Assembly (NCBI GenBank): GCA_015680685.1
Contig: MNCI01007578.1
Location: 262,007 to 326,006, forward strand
Reading direction: 5' to 3'
DNA from: Gnetum montanum
Taxonomy: Eukaryota; Streptophyta; Gnetopsida; Gnetales; Gnetaceae
Length of the DNA: 64,000 nucleotides
In this document: positions 33,961-45,562 of the stretch, one piece after another
How positions within the stretch are numbered: position 1 is the stretch's first letter
How the letters are laid out: each line of letters begins with the position of its first letter
Made by a program: the position numbers and the translations under genes
The notes under the pieces: generated by a model
The model's input: only the letters and a program-made list of their open reading frames with translations
Databases searched by the model: none
What the model was told of the DNA's origin: nothing

Positions 33961-34800
33961 ACCAGCAAATAACAATATGGTAGGCAGGATTTTCTCAATG
34001 TCCTTACATAAGTCAAATAGGCCCTAAGGTAGAAAAACACAACTTTAAGCCTATATGACCTTATAATGACTTCCATGGTGCATTGTGAGGCCATGGTTCA
34101 CATGTTAGCATCTATCCCTATTGACAAAAACATGTCGATCGAAGAGAAACAAATCCATGCTGTCATGCTTCCCTCTACGGCTAAAGAACCGTGGCCAGTG
34201 CACTTGACATTTCATGATAAGTCCATTAAGGATGACCATGAAAAGAGTCAAGTGACAATGACATCGATGTTCATCACAATTCGGGTCGGCTAGTACAAGA
34301 TTTAAAGGATACACGTTGATGACGGGGCTGCTACCAATGTCATTCCATTTCCCATAGTGAAAAAAATGGGCTTAGTAAATCAAATGAAGCCCATGGCAAC
34401 TTCCTACCTAAAATCATTCAATGGGACATGTGTGGTGGTAAAGGCAACTATCCACGTTAACTTTGTGGCAGGGGATCAGTTCCCCACAACTGCAATGTTC
34501 ATTGTGGTGGAAGAGATACCCGAGTTCAACCTAATCTTGGGGAGGTCATGGTTAGCCCAATTAAGGATTGTCTCTTCACCAATACATCAAGAGATCCACC
34601 TACCCTATGTAGAAGGGGAAGTGGTAATCTACTGTGACGAAGTAGCTACCCAAGCCATAAACAACGTTGACATGGAGTAGGGTTTGGAGATAGTAATCTA
34701 TGAAAATGAAGCGTCTGTTCATGCTGAAACCCCTTACTTGACTGATGAGCTAGCCAAAAATGCCAACTCAGATAAAGAAACTACATGAGCTGAGTTGCCT
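33961..34800 (+). pseudogene. Aspartic protease of J-K
   Basis: Frame from 34066 starts M-T-S-M-V-H-C-E and has S-I-E-E-K. After a stop near 34291 the active site V-D-D-G-A-A-T-N-V-I-P-F-P follows near 34315-34355. The long open part at 34357-34680 has F-V-A-G-D-Q-F-P, F-I-V-V-E-E-I-P, F-N-L-I-L-G-R-S-W-L-A-Q-L and the extension H-Q-E-I-H-L-P-Y-V-E-G-E-V-V-I-Y. It is the best preserved protease in the window, and an acidic tail follows to about 34800. RT should come next but a hairpin array and the antisense gene follow instead. Confidence 0.85.
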
Positions 34801-34939
34801 TTTTAGATAGTAGATAGCGACATAGAAGAATACCATAACAAAGCCTCTTGGTCATATGCTTCGCCTAGCCCACAATGGGTTAGCAAACAACTGCGTAATT
34901 AGAGACTACCTCTAATTCAATTCTATAAAGGCTTAGCTT

Positions 34940-35155
34940 TAACATTCCTTTTATCTCCTTTTGTCTTAATTTTAGCATCATTTTCACTATTTACATTATG
35001 TTCATTTTTAGCATCACATTCACTATTTGCATTATGTTGATTTTTTTTGGCATTATGATCACTATTTACATTTTTTTAATTTTTTGCATCATGTCTACTA
35101 TTTACATTATGTCCACCATTTACATCATGGCTGTTGCTTGCATTAATTATCTACT
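34940..35155. repeat. AT-rich minisatellite
   Basis: Imperfect copies of a roughly 32-36 bp unit built from TTAGCATCA or GCATTATG and TTCACTATTTACATT. It lies between the protease tail and the hairpin array of J-K. Confidence 0.6.
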
Positions 35156-35161
35156 GCCTAG

Positions 35162-35372
35162 CCCAAAATGACCTTAAACTATTACAATGGCCTGAAATGG
35201 CATAAAACTAGCAATGGCTCGAAATGGCCTTAAACTACCATCGCAACCTGTAAAGGCCTAAAACTAGCAACCCCACTTCTCAAAAATAGATAAAAATAAA
35301 AAATTTTATCATTAAGTAATGGCCTGAAATGGCCTTAAACTATTTCCGCAGCACAAAATGGCCTAAAACTAA
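35162..35372. repeat. GGCC-type hairpin array next to the antisense gene, J-K
   Basis: Units such as GGCCTGAAATGGCATAAAAC and GGCCTGAAATGGCCTTAAAC, inverted relative to the arrays of element 1. About six units. It stands where element 1 has its array at 48567-48814. Confidence 0.75.
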
Positions 35373-35449
35373 AATAAGAGGTCCTCAAGGGGCCCAAACA
35401 CATTAATTAAAAAAATAGAATATAACAGATTAACCAAAATAAAAAAATT

Positions 35450-36633
35450 TATTTTACACTATACTCCATCAAATTTCAGTCCATACAATAATGTTTACAA
35501 AAAATTAAATTCAAAAATAAAAATAAAAATATTTCACCACCACACTATAAGTCTTTGTTAGCATCACCATTTCTTGTTCCACTAGGTCTTGCATCTCCAT
35601 TTGGATCTTGCAGAAGATAGAAAGTAAAATAGTGAATCAAAACTACAACAAGGCTCTCATAAAATAAAATATGACACAATAAGGAGTGACTAACCTGAGA
35701 TGGCCTGTGTCCATTTTGGAGGGTATCTTATCCATGCTACCTGCTAGATATTATAGGATCTCCTCCTCGATAAGGCTGGCCCAATTTTCCTCTCCTAAAT
35801 CAATGCTTACCGTAATTTTCCCTTTCTTCATAGCTATCCATCTAGGCAGTCCTGGGAAAAAGCTGGCAGTGGTGGTCTCCCTAGCAAGTAAGGTCATTTC
35901 CCTTTCAGGAGACTCACTAACCACCACCTGTTACATGAACTTCTCATAGGCCCTAGAAGCGCCAATGACATCAAGGAATAGCTTATGGGTATGCAACCCA
36001 ATGGAAGCATCCTGATATTTTTTATGATAGGTGGCACATTCCATCTTGTACATGTGCTTATGGTTCTTTTGTTCCTACTCCTATTTGTACGCCTTTGTGC
36101 TATAGTCCTTCCAGTCTTGATTCTTTTGGGCCAGGAGGTCCATCTGCATGCATTGTTCTATAATCTCATGAGTGGCCTCATTCTTACTCCATATAGTTGT
36201 CCAGTATCTTGCATAGTTGATCATAGCTATACACCAACTACCACCACAAGTGTCATGGACCAATAAAAACTCATTTCTGGACTGAAGATCCTCCAACTCA
36301 GCGGCTTGGTTGGCCTTCTCCTTCTCAAGTTTTTGCACCCTCTTCCAGAGGCCCTCATTGACATGCCTACACTCCCACAAGGAGCATGTTGAGTACAATG
36401 CACATTTACTCATTTTCTCATATATATATGATGAGGCACCTTGGCTACCTCTAGAGGGAGTTTAGACACAACATCAACCTCAATGACTTGCCTGGGATCC
36501 CACTTGAGATGAGAAGCTATAAATCACGCATGGGAGAGCATTAGTCATAGTGTCATAGCAAAAATGCAACAACTTAGAGAGTCTAACATAGCAATTCCAA
36601 CATACCTATCTTAAGATTGATCTACCTTAGGTG
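35450..36633 (-). pseudogene. Antisense gene of J-K, 3' part
   Basis: Minus-strand continuation of the gene at 55281-58572, cut off by element 1. From 36516 the exon reads A-S-H-L-K-W-D-P and W-E-C-R-H-V-N-E, then a coiled-coil stretch K-L-E-K-E-K-A-N-Q-A-A-E-L-E-D-L-Q-S-R (about 36340-36285) and M-D-L-L-A-Q-K. The matching exon in element 1 is 47371-48194. Two introns are conserved in position: 36605-36517 (GTATGT...ATAG) and 35694-35607 (GTTAGT...CAAG, 88 bp as in element 1). The last exon runs to about 35450. The function of this half is unknown. Confidence 0.75.
36629..36633. repeat. Left target duplication of element 1 (AGGTG)
   Basis: AGGTG precedes LTR D. AGGCG follows LTR E at 55276-55280. 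The single difference is a C-to-T change, as expected for a decayed 5 bp duplication. Confidence 0.8.
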
Positions 36634-38286
36634 TGTACCAACCAAAAATGTTGATGGTTGGAAAACACCGACGGGTCGGCAGGCGTGAAAATTTCGACCC
36701 CATACCCATGGGAGGGCCATGCTGGGTGTGTGTGCGAATACGAGGTGCCCTAAATAGTTTGGTCAATCAGACAAGGACTTAATCGGTGTCTATATAGCCT
36801 TTTGCAACATATAATTTGAAAACAGGGATGAAAATGCATAGTAATATTTGAAAGTGAATAAAGCAGAAAACAATGCAACACACGACAATAAGCAGGAAAC
36901 AAAGTAAAATACAGTTAGAAAAATGCACCGCTCCGAAGCTACAAGTTTGCTTTGTCAAGGTGGATACAGTCAGTTGCACAGCGTGACAGAGTGTAGAGAT
37001 CCCGAGAGTAACTGGGGCATGTAGAGCAAAGCAGGTTATGCACGTGGGTGCGGACTTAGGTGTTGACAATGTGGGGGTTCTACCAAGGTGGTAGAAAAGC
37101 AACAGAACAAAATGTCAGCTAGGAATGCTAACTGTTTGCAGTGTCAAATAGAAAGCATACAATGCTTGATGTTACAATGTGTCGGTAAGAGAACTTGAGT
37201 GGCTAAAGAGAGGAGAAGTAGGAAGCTTGGCAAAAAATTCGAACCCTTTGAATGTTGCTCGTCGGGGTATTTATAGGACTAAGGGCACACGAAAGAGGAG
37301 GCTTGGATTCCACGTTCCCTGGGACTTCGTTGACTTGCTTGTGCTACATGTGCCAGTATGACCGTTGGATGTGCATGACCATTGTGACTGTGAGTCTGCA
37401 ATACCGCAACTATAAGCCTGCCATGTCATAATTGCGCTATCAGCGTTTGGAGACGTGTGCCAATAGTCCAATTAGGTAAAGTTCATTGATTTCGCACAAC
37501 CACCTGCATGCTTTGCTGTGTGTCGTAGCATAGTATGCTCGGCGTAGCGTAGCACATTGTCCTATGTTTTGCTACACATATGCTACATGCTTGCTACACT
37601 ATACTATGCTGTGTGGTGTAGCGTAGCGTAGTGTTTGGTCTTAGTCGCGACAACTTGGCCAATCTACAAACCTTTCTTCCCGCATTAAGAAACTTGCAAC
37701 CTTGCTATCTGCAGTGAGGAACTTGCAACCTTGTTGGTCTTGCCCTTTGAGCTACCTTCTGTCTATTCCACAGGATTTCTATGCCTTGCTGCGCCATGTA
37801 GCTCGATGTAGCGTAGCAACAAACATGATCTACCTCTTCCTAATAGAAAGGGACATTGTTGAAGGACTTGAAGTTGGGCGATGAAAATGGTTGTATAGTT
37901 GTTGCTATGCTACGCTATGCTACGTAGCGTAGTGTAGCATGGCACTTCGCTTTGCAAATGTTTTCTAAAGCTTGCTACGCTACATAGCAGGGCGTAGCGT
38001 AGCGTAGCAGACTTCGTGCCTTAGAAAACTTGTCAAACTATTTTGTGCATCTAGAATTCTACTACCAACTCTGCGCATCATTTATGAGCATGCTGTTGGC
38101 TTGGCAAGTTACTTGGTTGGGTAGGCAGGATGATCCGTAGAGCCTATTCATGCCCAAAGTAGAAAATTTACTGAACTGGCCGACCTAAACTCAGAGCGTT
38201 CTCCTCCCGAAGAACTATCGTAACACTGTGCGAATTGTAATACCTAGTGAAGTGAAAATGACCTCATATTTTTTTGGGGTGTTTCA
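36634..38286 (-). mobile_element. LTR D, 3' LTR of element 1
   Basis: Starts TGTACCAACC and ends GGTGTTTCA on the plus strand. Palindromes near 37525, 37590, 37785, 37896 and 37975. Its polypurine tract (minus strand ACAAAGAGGGTCTAA) lies at 38287-38301. Confidence 0.85.
37268..37316 (-). promoter_or_regulatory. LTR D promoter: TATA box and G-box remnant
   Basis: TATTTATA at 37268-37275 reads TATAAATA on the minus strand. CACGTT at 37311-37316 is the decayed G-box. Confidence 0.7.
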
Positions 38287-39351
38287 TTAGACCCTCTTTG
38301 TTGACGTCTAGAGAACAGGCTCGATAGACGTCAACAAAGAATACGAAACACCACAACAGGAAAAATGCTAGGGTTGTCGCTCGATGAGTGTCAAGATGTC
38401 ACTTGACTACACTTAAGAGTGTTGCATTGGAGTGAAGAGACGAAGTAGGGAGGAAGGAGGCATAGGACAAGGGAAAGGATGAGGTTTAGTCGAATCCCTC
38501 ATCGGAGTGCTATGAGGGAGCCGTGTGCATTTTCACCTTTTCTTCAGCTATCCTTCGACCTCCCATAGGATAGGTGTCCTTCCCAGGATGAGTTGCGTTA
38601 CATCTGTGTAGGGTTTCGACCTACCTACATATGTGTTCCATGCGGCGATCTATGTTACGTGTGTCATGGAACTTGCACTAGTATTTCCCAGGTAGCGAAT
38701 TATGTTACGTGTGCCATGGGAGTTTGCACTCTGTAGTAGCCGAGCTAGTCGAGGCACTCACTTCATGATGTTGTAGCATTTGCTACTATCATAAGCTGTG
38801 CCCTCGAGGGCAAAGGTCTTGCTGGCTACAGACATTGTTAAGGCTATTGGACATCATTGCTAGTGTACGATGTCCAAAGAAGGAAGGCCCGCAGCAACCT
38901 AGGTAGCGTCGACGTGGAGGAACTAGCCTTGGAGGCACCGCTGTGAGTGCGGATGCCCTGGGATCCCTACCAGGGGCATGCATTCCCAGTTCAGCTATGG
39001 GGTCAGCTACCACATAGCCGAACATTATTAGCAAGGGGCTGGAGGATAACAATATTGTGGCTAGCCCACAATACTGCCAGAACTCCAGCTGTAGGCATTG
39101 GCCGAGGAGCTACTACCAAGGCAAGGGGCTATGGCGATGGTAGGTCCGAAGGGCCAATGTGATGCCATACGACATCTCTAGAGGATCAACATAATGCCAA
39201 GGGTGATGGTGTCACATATGTTCTAGACCATGTTCCCATGGTCTCGTGAACTACGTTCTGGAGCTGCGACGACCCACCCATGTGTTGGCATTGCGCCCAC
39301 TCGTTTGATGTGTATTTGGTGTTGCTGCATGTTGGGGACGTGACGTGAACC
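38287..39351 (-). other. 3' untranslated region of element 1
   Basis: Starts with the polypurine tract and a short inverted repeat (AGACGTC... near 38309-38337). Three copies of a motif with GCGTTAC or GTTACGTGTG and a CATGG end lie at 38583-38730. No coding domain is seen. Confidence 0.65.
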
Positions 39352-39604
39352 CAGTTTAAGGTCTTGGTAGACCGTGTGTTGGTTTATGGTCCTAGTGGAC
39401 TTCTATGTCGGCTTAAGGTCTTTGAAGACTGTACATGCTAGTTTAACATCATAGTGGACGAGCTGTGCCAGTTTTACATCATAGCAGACGGTGCTTGATG
39501 CCATTAGTTTAACATCATCGTGGATGCTACTTGATGCTATTAGTTTAACGTCATTGTGGATGCTGCTCGGTGCTATTGCTAGTTTATCATTATAGCGGAT
39601 GGTG
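39352..39604. repeat. Hairpin-unit array after pol, element 1
   Basis: About eight units. Stems include GGTCTTGGTAGACC at 39361, GTCTTTGAAGAC at 39418 and CATCATCGTGGATG near 39510. On the minus strand the array starts about 18 bases after the integrase stop. Confidence 0.85.
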
Positions 39605-39621
39605 GTATCTACCATTATGCT

Positions 39622-40790
39622 TCAGACATAGTACGGCTTGAGGTACAAGTGATTCATCAAGTTGGCAAACTCATTGCCATCCATGTCCGCCAACTTCAAG
39701 GCTCCATTTCCAAAGGCTTTAGTGACCACGTAAGGACCTTCCTAGTTGGCTGAGAATTTTCTCACGTGCTCTTGGATAGCCTTTAGGATGAGGTCTACCT
39801 TCTGCATTGGCCGTCGATGTGGGTCTGCATGATGTTTCTGTTGCTGCTTGCTGTGATAGTGCTCGATGTGTTTCAATGTCTACGCGTGCTCCTCCTCTAT
39901 TGAGTTGAGGTTGATGATCCATGACTCATTATTTTGGGCTTCGCTCATGATGTCAGATAGGATCATCTGAAGTGAAGGTACCTACAACTCAAGAGGCAAC
40001 ATAGCTTCAGATCCGTAAACAAGGCTATAGGGAGTCTTACATGTGGCTATTCTGCACGTCGTTTGGTAAGTCCATAGGACGTAGAGGATTTTCTCATGCC
40101 ACTACCTCTTACTATTGTTAAGCATCCACTTCAGCAAGTTGATGATGGACTTATTTGTAGCCTCCACTTGTCCGTTTGCCTGCAGATAATAGGGGGAGGA
40201 GAATGATTGTTTAATGCCTAGATTGTTGTAGAAGGTTCAGGTTTTCGTACTACTGAACTATGGCCCATTTTTGGTCACAATAGTCATTGGAATCCCAAAC
40301 CTAGTTACGATGTTATCTAGGATGAAATGGCAGATTTGCTGAGATGTCTTCTTCCTTAGGGCGATAGCTTTCACCCACTTGATAAAGTACTTAGTGGTAG
40401 TGATAATGAAACTATGCCCCGCAAAGGACTTAGGCATGATAGGCCCTATGAGGTCTAGTCCCCATCATTAGAAGGGCCATGTGAGTTGCGTCATGTGTAG
40501 GTCTGCAGGTGCTACGTGTATGAGATTTGCGTATCTCTGTCACGTGTTGCACGTCTTAACTTTTGATAGGTAGTCATGCTCCATGTAGGGCCAGTAGTAC
40601 CCTAGGCATCTGATCTTTGTAGCCATAGTCCTAGGTGGTATGTGCCCATCACAAAGCCCCTCATGCACTTCATTAACTACCTTCTGTGCCTGCTCCCCAC
40701 CCATGCATGCTAGCAATATCCCGTCATAGGAACATTGGCATAGGGCATCATTTCCCATGAGCACATATTTCTAGGCACGCTTATGGATTG
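39622..40790 (-). pseudogene. Integrase of element 1
   Basis: DDE integrase, read on the minus strand. The N-terminal zinc domain lies at 40764-40540: V-H-E-G-L-C-D-G-H, L-G-Y-Y-W-P and V-K-T-C-N-T. The second Cys of the C-x2-C pair is a stop codon here. The core has W-G-L-D-L-I-G-P near 40455 (first Asp), T-K-N-G-P near 40280 where Lys stands for the second Asp, and N-G-Q-V-E-A-T-N near 40185 (Glu). The C-terminal part ends E-G-P-Y-V-V-T-K-A-F, D-M-D-G-N-E-F, H-L-Y-L-K-P-Y-Y-V and TGA at 39624-39622. It is frameshifted in places. Confidence 0.85.
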
Positions 40791-40859
40791 CATCTCTCTG
40801 GGCAAATGTCAATCCACCTAGGGGTTTACCATGTTGTAGGTAAGCCTTGATGTCAGCAT

Positions 40860-41460
40860 ACCAATCCTAGGTATTCGTAGCGCTGAAAGAGGCCACGTGT
40901 TCCACTTGAGTGATAGGCTCTGTGCATTCGATAATTGAAGTTGGCAGGTCTGCCAAGGAATGTGATGGAATGTTTAACACAAGGATAGCTAAGGCATCTG
41001 CTATGGTGTTCTCATTGCATGGCACATGTTGCACATCTGTGGTCATAAACTGCTTAAGCAGGGTTTTTGCTAGGACACAATAGGGTTGCAGGTGCATACC
41101 CTTGTAGGTGTAGGCCTCGGTGATTTGATTCATGACTAGTTGTGAATCTCCCCAGATTGCCAGGTGTTGTATGTGTAGTGCTTGGGTAGTTAAGATGCCT
41201 CTGAGTAGCCCTTCATATTCTACCATATTGTTGGTGCAAGGGAATGCAAAATGATAAGTGAATGGATGCATTTACCTGGAAGGGAACATGATGATGGCAG
41301 CTGCGCTACCTCCTCGCGCAGTTGATCTGCTGTCAAAGTGTAAAGTGGCTTCGAGATGTGATGGGACAATGTTGACATTGCTAACGTGCTTGTCTAGGAA
41401 TTCAGGGCCTATGGTGGCCTGGTTGTCAATGAGGAAGGTCATGAGTTTGGTCGCTATGAC
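40860..41460 (-). pseudogene. Second (archaeal-type) RNase H of element 1
   Basis: Minus-strand frame 41271-40867, with its start further upstream in the same or a neighbouring frame. Motifs: F-D-S-x-S-T-A-R-G-G-S-A, then T-N-N-M-V-E-Y-E-G-L-L-R-G-I, W-G-D-S-Q-L-V-M-N-Q-I, V-Q-H-V-P-C-N-E-N and A-D-A-L-A. This is the RVT_3-type fold. A second RNase H after the normal one is a mark of the Tat clade. Its Asp, Glu and Asp positions remain visible. The frame is open over 134 codons. Confidence 0.85.
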
Positions 41461-41960
41461 TTGACCCTTCGTCGACGATTAACTTACATAGTGTAAATCG
41501 AACTCTGTGGTTATTGCTTTCCATCGGGCTATCCTACTACTTTCGTATAGGTTCTTAGTGATAGCCCGAAGTATATTGCTTTTGCAAATGATGTTGGTTG
41601 TACTAAGGAATAGTAATGCCTCCACTTTTTTAGTGCAAACACTAAGACAAGGCAATTCCTCTCCACTTCATTGTATTTTTCTTCATGCACTATTAATGCA
41701 TGGCTCAGATAATACACCAGTATCTCAAAACCTTTGTCTTGCTTCTAACATAGCAGTGTCGCAACAAATGTGTCAGAGGTGCCGAGGTAGATGAAGAAGG
41801 ATTTGTCCCTTTGTAGCAGATGCATGGTCGGGAGGTGTGAAAGCTCCTTCTTCAGGTTGTAGAAGGCTTGTTGACACTAGGTTGTCCACTCAAAGTTAAC
41901 CCCCTTCTTTAGAAGATGTTGCATGGGGTGTAACTTGTCGATCAACCTTGCTATGAACTT
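41461..41960 (-). pseudogene. First RNase H of element 1
   Basis: Retroviral-type RNase H next to RT. Best seen at 41717-41529: Y-Y-L-S-H-A-L, H-E-E-K-Y-N-E-V-E-R-N-C-L-V-L-V-F-A-L-K-K-W-R-H-Y. The upstream part is in other frames and the terminal part is weak, so activity is lost. Confidence 0.75.
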
Positions 41961-43110
41961 TCAAATGAACTATACCCTACCCTGCAGACCACGTAGATCC
42001 TTAAGATTTATGGGAGGTGCCAGGTTGACAATGGCCTTGACTTTGTCAGGGTCCACTCGTATTCTGGCCTCCGATACTATGAACCCTAACATGCGTTCGA
42101 TTTTCACCCTGAAGATGCACTTCTTAGGATTGAGGCGTAGGTCGTGCATTTGGCAGCACCTGAGGACTATTCCTAGGTTGCGTGGGTGATCATCCCCCTC
42201 CTTGGACTTGACAGCTATATCATCCACGTAGTTATTTAACATTTCTAAGATATAGTCACTGAAGACATAGGTCATGGCTCACTGGTAGGTTTCTCCAGCA
42301 TTCTTAAGACCGAAAGGCATCATGGTGTAGCAGAAGGTCCCCCATGGAGTCGTGAAGGTTGTTGATAGCTTGTGCTCTAGGTTAATGCAGATTTGGTTAT
42401 ATCCAAAGAAACCATCCATGAAGGACAATAGAGCTTGACCAACCGTGGTGTCAATGAGCTGATCAATGCTTGGAAGTGGAAAGTTATCCTTGATCGTTAC
42501 CTTGTTCAAGTCCTAGAAGTCTATACAAATCCGTATTCCTCCTGTTTTCTTTGAAACTAAACAATGTTGGATACCCACTCTGAGTAGTCAGCCACATGGA
42601 TGAAACCAGCTTGGTATAGCTTGGTGATTTTATCCCTCAAAACTAGTGTGATTTCCAGTTTAACTTTGAGGGCCTTCTGCTTGACTGCCTTCATGCGCGG
42701 GTCCAGGACGATGTTGTGCTGAATTAGCCATGGATCTAGACACAGCATGTCTCTGTACGACCATGCAAAGGCATTGATATTATCTTGCAGGATCTTGGCT
42801 ACATTGTTGTGCATCTGTGTATCTAAGAGGGAGCTCAATTTTAATGTTTTCATCTCCCCTTTGGAGGTGGTCATAGGTGCTTCGAAGAGAGGGTCCTCGG
42901 TCACATCCCTGGCCTCTAAGTCTAGGGCTTTGACTAAATGCTCAAGCCAGTCTGGGGATGCTTCTAAGGCTACTATGGTGCTAGTTGTGGTCGACCCCTA
43001 GTCGATCATGTTGGGGTTTAACTGTCTCGTGAGCTTGCCCTATGGACCTGTTAACGTTAAGGGCATAGAGAGGTCGTGATGGATTTCCATCTGTTGCTCA
43101 ACCTACCAAC
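41961..43110 (-). pseudogene. Reverse transcriptase of element 1
   Basis: Minus-strand RT. An approach region at 43110-42900 leads to F-A-W-S-Y-R-D-M, D-P-x-L-I-Q-H-N-I, V-K-Q-K-A and A-G-F-I-H-V-A-D-Y-S-E-W-V-S-N-I-V (42904-42557). After a frameshift near 42540: D-N-F-P-L-P-S-I-D-Q-L, F-M-D-G-F-F-G-Y-N-Q-I and the M-P-F-G-L-K-N-A-G-E-T-Y-Q box (42509-42279). The active site Y-V-D-D is at 42230-42219. G-L-K-N-A-G and the E-W-V-S-N-I-V entry are typical of Tat elements. It is interrupted by frameshifts at about 42540 and 42277. Confidence 0.9.
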
Positions 43111-43226
43111 ATGAGACAAAATCCTGGTTAAGAGGCATCTGTTGGTAGAGATTTTGTATACCGAGAATTTTCAAAGTAGCAACGAGATGCAATTTATGAA
43201 GTGTGACGATGTAAAGATTAAAGTTT

Positions 43227-43692
43227 GCTAGTTTAAGGTCATGGTGGACCGCCAAGACATGAGTGCAGAACCAACAAAGATGTAAAACTATCAGTGCAAA
43301 AGTGTGAAGCTGTGAAACCGTTAATATGCAAATGCCAAACTGCTAGTTTAGTGTCATTTTGGACTGCCAGATTGTATGCAAAATTTTATCATGCAAAATC
43401 ATGGTATGTGAAACAAGAAATGGCAAGTACGAGAAAACTATTAAGGCAAGATGCGGACTGCTGACATGCACTGCTAGAAATTGCGACACTGCCAATGTGG
43501 AAGTGCAAAACCATGGGAAGATGCAAAACCTCCCATGTAATTGTAGACTGCAAATGCAACAGGTTGAGACTATTAGTTTAGGGTCCTTTTAGACTGTTAG
43601 AAGTGCAACTATGCTAGGATTGCTAGTTTAAGGTCTTTTCAGACCTGTCATGTTGCAGTTGCTAGGATTGCTAGTTTAAGGTCTTTTCGAAC
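43227..43692. repeat. GGTC-type hairpin units between RT and antisense gene
   Basis: Five dispersed units: GCTAGTTTAAGGTCATGGTG (43227) with its GACC partner, then near 43341, 43576, 43619 and 43670, the last two with GGTCTTTTCAGACC or a variant. Spacing is wide (43-235 bases). Confidence 0.75.
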
Positions 43693-43867
43693 ATTAAACA
43701 AAAAAATATATATTTTTTTGTTTTTGGGAAAGCACACGACTGACTCGAAGCATGTCAAGGCTTTAATGCTAACAATGCTATGATGTTGTGGTGAGCATGC
43801 TACGTTGTACGGCACGCTCCGCATTAATCAGAGAGGGAGGGCGGCAAGTTTTTCCTATCTTGCCATC

Positions 43868-43895
43868 ATGGCCATAAATAGGGATTAAACCCTAG
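43868..43895 (+). promoter_or_regulatory. Putative promoter of the antisense gene, element 1
   Basis: CCATAAATAGGG at 43871-43882 is a good TATA-like element. AAACCCTAG at 43886-43894 matches the plant telo-box. It lies about 75 bases before the first ATG of the antisense gene and on that gene's strand, antisense to the retrotransposon. Confidence 0.5.
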
Positions 43896-44140
43896 TAATT
43901 TTTTCATTCTCACCATAAGAGCGCAGAACTCACATCGGAGCACAAGGTGATTTCGGAGCGCAAAGTAATTATGTTAATGACTAGCAAGGTGAATTTTTAC
44001 AGTGAAGAGTGTGCATCTGCAATCAGGACAATGGCTCCTAAGATTCATTTGGCACTTGCAAAGGTCAACGAGGTGAAGAAGACCTTGGGGCATGTGACAC
44101 AAGCGTGCATTATGGCATGGAGAAGGACACCATTGACCCA

Positions 44141-44657
44141 GTAGGTTACACTTCCTCTACTTTTTTTTTGTTTTATTTTTGTGTTGTTCTCTACCTTTTT
44201 TTTTTGCATCCTGTTAGATTTTCATCCACTCTTGTTTACCTATGTTTTTTGTTGTTGTGTTATTTTGGCCCTTGCATTGCTGTTATCGTTCTTTTGGTCA
44301 CGGAAGATGCATAAACATTGCATCATTGTTGCATGCAAGGCTTATTAAACTACCACCACCACAGTTGTCATGACTGTGGGGGCTCAGGTGATTTAAGTTA
44401 CTTGACTTTTAAATGGTGTAATGTAGAACCCTTAGGAGGGCTGAGCCATGTGTGACGCGACAGCGTGACATGTGTTTTGTTAGGGCATGTTGTTAATTGT
44501 CCATTGCTATGCTAAGCTATTGTAAGTTCTTGCTATACTAGGCTTTCATGCCCTTGCTACGTTCTGCACGGGAAGGGGATTATGCTACACTGCTACTATG
44601 TTGTGTGTGTATTACCTTTAGATATGATGTCATATTCTTGCAAATTGTGTTGTGCAG
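44141..44657 (+). other. Intron 1 of the antisense gene, element 1
   Basis: GTAGGT at 44141 to TTGTGCAG at 44657. It contains a T-rich stretch and a GCTAC-rich part (44500-44610). The J-K copy has an intron at the same place (58499-57863, GTGAGT...TTGCACAG). Confidence 0.65.
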
Positions 44658-45480
44658 GGTAGGGCTGAGGCCCAAGCTAATTATTTGGAAGTTAGAGGGG
44701 TCCTGTGTCACGTGGGCAGACCTGTGGCTAATGTTCCTCCTCCCCACATATGTATGAGGGACCGAGGGGTCTGGTTCAGGCTAGGGGCATAGGACTTCTT
44801 ACAATTCCTCCTTGACCACTTCACTGTGATCGTTTGGTCCTCCCTAGAGGAGGAGGAGTAGGCCATCATCATAGAAGACATTTTTCCTGGGGCAAGCTGA
44901 GGCATTTTGAGGTTCTTGACCGATGGGGCAATCATGAGCGAGAGGGGAGAAGGATCTATTCAGCACCCAATAGGGTTAAGGTGCTTAGCCTGGATCTAGA
45001 AGATGACCGATTATAACTACTACCACCACTTCAACACATTATTCCTTGCATATTTTATGATGATGTGCTTCCAGAACCCTCAAGGAACTATCTACGTTGC
45101 TGGCGGATGAGTTTTGCAACTTTGTTCTACTATGTTTGTGCGACGTTGGCCATGGTGGCCTAATGCTAATAGTATGCATTTACTACCAGGTTCTTCCTCA
45201 ATGAGCATGGTGTTCATGACCTACCAGATCTATTGGCCACAACACAGCTAGCCCTACAGGAGTTCTCTTCCACCAAGAACCTACGAGTGGGCATGATTTG
45301 TCAATGCAGGGGTGAATACCACACCTACCTAGATGCATATTTTCCCTTCTACAATTAGTGCAAGGGGTAGGGCTGGTTGGATGGGGAGTGGATGAAACCC
45401 TTCAAACCGATCACGATTGAAGAAGTTCTGGTTGAACTCCCACAATTCCCACTGCCATATCGACCTAGTAGGTTGAGCGG

Positions 45481-45562
45481 TAAGTGTCCTATGTTTAAAT
45501 GTTTTTGCAAATTTTGAATTTCCTACGTCTTTGTGAGAAACATTTTGTGAACCTATTGCAAG
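45481..45562 (+). other. Intron 2 of the antisense gene, element 1
   Basis: GTAAGTGTCC at the 5' side, ATTGCAAG at the 3' side, 82 bases and T-rich. The exons on both sides are open in compatible frames. Confidence 0.6.

Noticed and set aside
44708-44935. Minus-strand frame of 75 codons opposite exon 2 of the antisense gene
   Set aside because: It is complementary to the conserved plus-strand motif region and has no match in J-K.
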